The notes under the pieces were generated by a model. The model had not been told where the DNA came from and ran no database searches. It saw only the letters and a program-made list of their open reading frames with translations. A program made the translations under genes and the position numbers. From Chloroflexota bacterium (lineage in GTDB: Bacteria; Chloroflexota; Ktedonobacteria; Ktedonobacterales; JACDGC01), in contig JAKAOI010000077.1 in NCBI GenBank assembly GCA_021812265.1, positions 1 through 8,310 of the forward strand: 8,310 nt of DNA, read 5' to 3'. This document shows, in pieces, positions 5,562-8,310 of this stretch (positions within the stretch are counted from its first letter, which is position 1; every line of letters begins with the position of its first letter).

Positions 5562-6566
5562 TTAGCGTATGGCGGTATTTTGAACAAATTCAACTAACCG
5601 CTTATCGATAAGTTTTTGCAGCAGTTTTAGCGCCGCCACACTGCTCATATGAGAATGTGTAATAAGATCCTGCACAATATAATAGTGGCTGATAAGGTTT
5701 AAAAGGCTGATTTCTGCGCCGGTAACCGGTTCATGAAGCATAAGGTCCATATAGTTGGCTGTTTTACGTATGTGGCCATGCAGGGGCAATTTCAGCGTCA
5801 AGCCGTTCATTTCATCATCGCATCTGGAAGCTTCAAGCAGTAAACTTGTTAATTCGCTGGAAATTGAGTGTTCTTGCGTGGTAATTTCCTTATAAAAAGT
5901 AAAATTTGCGTTTTTCCAGCCAAAAATTGTATGAAACGCTTCTTTTCCAAACAAGCCGCCGGTAACCGCATGCGTAATACGTCCATTTTCGCTGAAAATC
6001 AATCCCATCCTGGCTCCTTCACGGGTAATTAATAACCCCGTATGCGCGCCAGATTCAATTAACTTAAACACGGTATCAAAGGCAAATTCGCGGAATGAAC
6101 TGCGCAGCGATGGCATCATATTTCCGTGTATGGCGTCTTCTACTAAGGCGTTTCGCGAAATCATTGCAATATATGCCCTAGCGGCAAAAGATAGATACGC
6201 AAAATCTTGCGGCGCGGCAACAATTAATGTTTCCGGCGGCGCAGTAAATAGGGGAGTATCTGTCGGTGAACCGGCAGAGCCAGTAAAGCAAATCATTGGA
6301 GCAACATGTGGGTACCGCGCAGAAAAAATTTGCCATAGCGGCATCTCTCGGCCAGTTTCATCACGGGTGGTAGCGTTTACGTCAATAAAGATAATGCCAA
6401 TCCGCGAATGCTGCCGCATAAGAGAGTCGAAGGCCGGCAAGTTTTCGGCGGTGTGCAGCAATATATGTTCTTTATGAAGTTCATGCGCAATCAATTGGGC
6501 AATATTAGAATTTTCTTCAATTAAAACAACTACGATTTCCTGAGAGGATCCTCGTCTTCTGTTCAA
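5562..6566 (-). CDS. Degenerate receiver domain fused to DUF4388, 334 aa
   Basis: Residues 10-137 fit a response-regulator receiver fold: IVVVLIEEN at strand 1 with acidic Glu17/Glu18, IGIIFIDVN with the candidate phospho-acceptor Asp62, and MICFTG with Thr95. The conserved lysine expected after strand 5 is missing (LIVAAPQDF), so phosphorylation may not signal in the usual way. Residues about 155-260 match DUF4388 (FDTVFKLIESGAHTGLLITR, then GLIFSENGRITHAVTGGLFG and FHTIFGWKNANFTFY), a family common in gliding and signalling proteins. The C-terminal 60 residues look like a winged-helix-like bundle (VAALKLLQKLIDKRLVEFVQ). There is no membrane segment. The start is TTG at 6566, supported by AGGGG (6574-6578) seven bases upstream; no ATG lies near. 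It is probably a cytoplasmic signalling adaptor. Partner and output are unknown. Confidence 0.75.
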   Translation of the reverse strand: MNRRRGSSQEIVVVLIEENSNIAQLIAHELHKEHILLHTAENLPAFDSLMRQHSRIGIIFIDVNATTRDETGREMPLWQIFSARYPHVAPMICFTGSAGSPTDTPLFTAPPETLIVAAPQDFAYLSFAARAYIAMISRNALVEDAIHGNMMPSLRSSFREFAFDTVFKLIESGAHTGLLITREGARMGLIFSENGRITHAVTGGLFGKEAFHTIFGWKNANFTFYKEITTQEHSISSELTSLLLEASRCDDEMNGLTLKLPLHGHIRKTANYMDLMLHEPVTGAEISLLNLISHYYIVQDLITHSHMSSVAALKLLQKLIDKRLVEFVQNTAIR

Positions 6567-6592
6567 TGATCTGCCCCTATATGTTGAAAGAA

Positions 6593-6620
6593 AATATACT
6601 CATAAGCAGAAATTGCCCAA
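6593..6620 (-). promoter_or_regulatory. Candidate promoter of the receiver-DUF4388 gene
   Basis: On the - strand TTGGGC (6615-6620), a 16-bp spacer and TATATT (6593-6598) predict a start near 6586. That is just ahead of the AGGGG ribosome-binding site and the TTG start at 6566. The -35 is imperfect, but the position is right. Confidence 0.4.
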
Positions 6621-6788
6621 ATCTGCTATATGAAAGCTGCTTTTTGCCGACGCAAACAGCGCAGCCAAAAAGTAAAACGCATGAAATCTGCCAAAAATGC
6701 ATAAAACACAAAAACCTCAACTACTATGCAAAAATCATGTGTTTTTTCAGAGAATAACCGGTTACGTTTCCGCATTCTTCGCACAACA

Positions 6789-6830
6789 AACCGAATGAAG
6801 TAAGCGCAACAAACGCTTCATCATCCGGTT
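6789..6830 (-). terminator. Long stem-loop after csrA, possible terminator
   Basis: AACCGAATGAAGTAAGCG (6789-6806) pairs with CGCTTCATCATCCGGTT (6814-6830) over about 16 bp with small mismatches around a seven-base loop. It lies 31 bp past the csrA stop. On the - strand the following bases (TGTTGTGCG) are not a real T tract. On the + strand TTTT follows. It may separate csrA from the next gene, or stabilise the csrA 3' end. Confidence 0.4.
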
Positions 6831-6860
6831 TTAGAATTTCACTGCATCAAAACAATTGGG

Positions 6861-7094
6861 TTAATACGCCGACTGTTTGGTGGAGCTTTGCTCACCAACG
6901 CCATACGTTGGCTGAGATATTATGTGGCTGGGAACTGGTTCAGGATTTTCCAGCAACTCCTCTCGCACAACAATGACATCGGGCGGAGCGTCGATACCGA
7001 GCTTAACTCTGTCTCCCTCAACACTCAATACGCGAATAACAACAACATTGTTTAAGACGATTGCTTCACCTTGTTTGCGACGCAGTACGAGCAT
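6861..7094 (-). CDS. csrA: CsrA, carbon storage / translational regulator, 77 aa
   Basis: CsrA is a dimeric RNA-binding protein that binds GGA motifs in mRNA leaders and represses or stabilises them. It often controls motility, biofilm and carbon flow. The core is intact: MLVLRRKQGEAIVL, then VLSVEGDRVKLGIDAPPDVIVVREEL. The RNA-contact residues Leu4 and Arg44 are in their canonical positions. A 30-residue polar tail extends past the roughly 61-residue E. coli form and ends QSSTKQSAY. ATG 7094 is chosen over the in-frame GTG at 7103 because GAGGTGA (7100-7106), a near-perfect Shine-Dalgarno site, lies five bases before it and contains that GTG, and because MLVL is the family's usual start. A stem-loop (7112-7127) sits just upstream. 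GGA in ATGGATG at the start codon could allow CsrA to bind its own mRNA (inference). No clear promoter was found. Confidence 0.95.
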   Translation of the reverse strand: MLVLRRKQGEAIVLNNVVVIRVLSVEGDRVKLGIDAPPDVIVVREELLENPEPVPSHIISQPTYGVGEQSSTKQSAY

Positions 7095-7111
7095 CCATCT
7101 CACCTCTCTAT

Positions 7112-7127
7112 AAAGGCTAAAGCCTTT
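7112..7127 (-). promoter_or_regulatory. Stem-loop in the csrA leader
   Basis: AAAGGCT (7112-7118) and AGCCTTT (7121-7127) are exact complements and give a hairpin ending five bases before the Shine-Dalgarno site. The same element, AGGCT/AGCCT (7386-7390, 7394-7398), precedes the decayed csrA copy, so it was part of the duplicated unit. It may expose the ribosome-binding site or present a CsrA site; the role is unproven. Confidence 0.45.
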
Positions 7128-7207
7128 ATTATTTGTAATAGCGCTTGAACAGCGCGATAATTGTTATGAAGAAACCCACTTTGCATAGCTCAAAATATGA
7201 TTCCATG

Positions 7208-7366
7208 CTACTTTGCAGGCGGCGCGCAATCTCCCGGCGCAATAATACCATCGGGTGGAACGTCGATACTTAGCATAACGTTATCATTCTCAACGTCCAA
7301 TACACATATGTAACAGCATGTGTTCAGACACATGCTTCACCTGATTTGCAGCGTAATAGTATCTAT
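7208..7366 (-). pseudogene. Decayed tandem copy of csrA
   Basis: Read on the - strand, this stretch aligns with csrA codon by codon. AGGTGA (7372-7377) matches the csrA Shine-Dalgarno site. At the position of the start codon there is ATA (7364-7366), so the start is lost. CGCTGCAAATCAGGTGAAGC matches the RRKQGEA codons but is one base out of phase. A one-base loss in the Ala codon then restores register. From there VLDVENDNVMLSIDVPPD parallels VLSVEGDRVKLGIDAPPD of CsrA. The RNA-contact Arg44 is replaced by Pro, and the frame ends at TAG 7208-7210, well short of the csrA tail. Homology continues upstream through the leader hairpin to about 7442, at a constant offset of about 271 bp. The remnant from ATG 7333 is still open for 41 codons (MCLNTCCYICVLDVEN...). 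Confidence 0.8.
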
Positions 7367-7442
7367 TTATTTCACCTTTCTTTTCAGGCTATAAGCCTTT
7401 ATGTCTGTGATAGCGGCGAAACAAGCGCCATTGTATATGAAG

Positions 7443-8148
7443 CGGCTTTCTGAACGACACCGGTATCCATACACATGGCCTCAGAATCATAGCAAGCTAT
7501 CCGGTGATAAATTATCGCTTCATTGATAAATTGCTCGATAACATGCATTGATAAGGCGCAGGAGCTTTGGGAATCCTCATAAAGACATAATTAAATTGTA
7601 GGATATATTTTGACGTTACGCAATAAACCATAACTGCTATTTATAGCTTAGGAGCTTTGGGTAGCTTGATCGGTTACTTTTGGCGCGGGCCAACATCAAA
7701 AATAGCGCCACATACTGCAGATACGAAGCTTCATATCGATCTGAAACATTGAACTTGAACAGGAATACAGAAAAATTTGGCCCTCAAGCGCCATATGTAC
7801 AAGGCGCACCATTTTTTGCGCCGCTCCGGCAATACATCAGCCTCAAGTTGTGAGCGGGTAAACACAATCTTTGTTGGAATAGCAACAAAAATATATTGCA
7901 ATACATATAAGAACAGTTTATCATTCATGTGAATATAGTAATATCAGCAGAACTTGCGCTTTAAATCATACAAAAATTTAGCCTGTCTGCGCCGATACAG
8001 AGATTTTGGGGATACTCAACACCTCACGTAAGCGGTCGCCGGCCCCTAATATATGTTTGATAAAGCATACAAGCGCAAATTCTGATCAGAAATTTTGTCT
8101 ATTTTTGTTATCTGATATGTATTCCATACAGCCACTCAGGAGAATATT
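7443..8148. other. About 700 bp without a convincing gene
   Basis: No frame here has both a ribosome-binding site and protein-like composition. A 65-codon - strand frame (7731-7928) lacks a Shine-Dalgarno site and matches nothing I know. Small structures present: a direct repeat AGGAGCTTTGGG at 7560-7571 and 7650-7661, a stem GGCGCA/TGCGCC (7803-7808, 7817-7822), the palindrome TATTGCAATA (7894-7903), and TTCTGATCAGAA (8080-8091). The stretch adjoins a decayed csrA copy and may be a degrading region. Confidence 0.5.
8095..8123 (+). promoter_or_regulatory. Candidate promoter of the lipoprotein gene
   Basis: TTGTCT (8095-8100), a 17-bp spacer and TGTATT (8118-8123) each match four of six consensus bases. 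The perfect 12-bp palindrome TTCTGATCAGAA (8080-8091) ends just before the -35 and could be an operator. This is a weak prediction. Confidence 0.3.
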
Positions 8149-8310
8149 ATGGTTCACCAAGCGCGCAGGTATTTACCTGCAATTATTCTTATTGGCGTCC
8201 TAGCTTTCTCTGCCTGCGGGTCCTCTTCCACCAATGGAACAGGCACTGCAACGGCAGTATCAGCAACAAATACTCCCGCGCCTACAGCAACCCAAGCTCC
8301 TGCGCAGATC
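8149..8310 (+). CDS. N-terminus of a secreted lipoprotein (partial)
   Basis: The frame runs off the right edge, so only 54 residues are seen. A type II signal peptide is clear: basic MVHQARRY, hydrophobic LPAIILIGVLAF, and SAC with the lipidated Cys23 (lipobox FSAC, with an unusual Phe at -3). After the cysteine comes a Gly/Ser/Thr then Thr/Pro/Ala-rich linker (TNTPAPTATQAPA), the flexible tether common before extracellular domains, for example substrate-binding proteins. The functional domain lies outside the window, so the role cannot be named. The start is fixed by AGGAG (8138-8142) six bases before ATG. About 700 bp without genes lie upstream, so it is probably the first gene of its unit. 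Confidence 0.85.
   Translation, partial: MVHQARRYLPAIILIGVLAFSACGSSSTNGTGTATAVSATNTPAPTATQAPAQI

Larger units (their letters stand above)
7107..7442. repeat. Tandem duplication carrying csrA and its leader (unit about 271 bp)
   Basis: The csrA leader (7107-7171) and the leader of the decayed copy (7378-7442) share the hairpin, a TAATAGCG/TGATAGCG block, a small second stem (GCGCT/AGCGC versus GGCG/CGCC), and TTGTTATGAAG/TTGTATATGAAG. Together with the coding homology this gives two adjacent diverged units. The first is about 6945-7215 and the second about 7216-7486; the ends are approximate. Confidence 0.7.

Noticed and set aside
6566..6757. 63-codon + strand frame divergent from the receiver-DUF4388 gene
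   Set aside because: It starts within the 5' end of that gene, has no Shine-Dalgarno site, and is not protein-like.
7095..7103. GTG start giving three extra residues to CsrA
   Set aside because: The GTG is part of the Shine-Dalgarno site GAGGTGA that serves ATG 7094, and the canonical family start is MLVL.
7731..7928. 65-codon - strand frame (MNDKLFLYVLQYIF...)
   Set aside because: Mildly hydrophobic start but no Shine-Dalgarno site or promoter and no recognisable family; kept only as a note in the gene-free stretch.

Overview
The window looks like chromosomal DNA of a bacterium of moderate GC content, with sigma-A-type promoters (TTGACA/TTGACT, 17-bp spacers, TATAAT-like -10 boxes) and mostly recognisable Shine-Dalgarno sites. 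The phylum cannot be fixed from the sequence. The gene set (CsrA, a receiver-DUF4388 protein, a DEDDy exonuclease without HRDC domains, a lipoprotein with a Thr/Pro/Ala-rich linker) and the lipoprotein style would suit Chloroflexota. That is an impression, not proof.

Left part (1-1530). The 3' end of an unidentified + strand gene is followed by back-to-back stem-loops, one a 24-bp perfect palindrome. A small Cro/CI-type helix-turn-helix regulator lies on the - strand with a clear promoter, a strong Shine-Dalgarno site and a good intrinsic terminator. Divergent from it, a very strong promoter (962-990) starts a transcript of about 336 nt. It contains several stem-loops and one 20-codon reading frame and ends in a strong intrinsic terminator at 1296-1332. 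It matches no RNA family I could recognise and is the best candidate here for something undescribed.

Middle (1531-5487). Two + strand genes form a probable operon: an unrecognised two-helix membrane protein with a charged C-terminal tail, then a DUF4256 protein. Converging on them are two - strand genes in tandem 28 bp apart: a DEDDy 3'-5' exonuclease domain joined to a helical-repeat tail, then mnmE, the GTPase of tRNA wobble-uridine modification. Both suggest an RNA maintenance theme.

Right part (5562-8310). A - strand gene fuses a degenerate receiver domain to DUF4388 and starts with TTG. Upstream of it is csrA, an RNA-binding translational regulator with its key residues intact. About 271 bp further upstream is a second, decayed copy of csrA together with its leader stem-loop: a tandem duplication that has lost its start codon, frame and RNA-binding arginine but still carries a 41-codon open remnant. 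About 700 bp follow with no convincing gene. The window ends in the N-terminus of a + strand lipoprotein. No tRNA, rRNA, CRISPR array or insertion sequence was seen.
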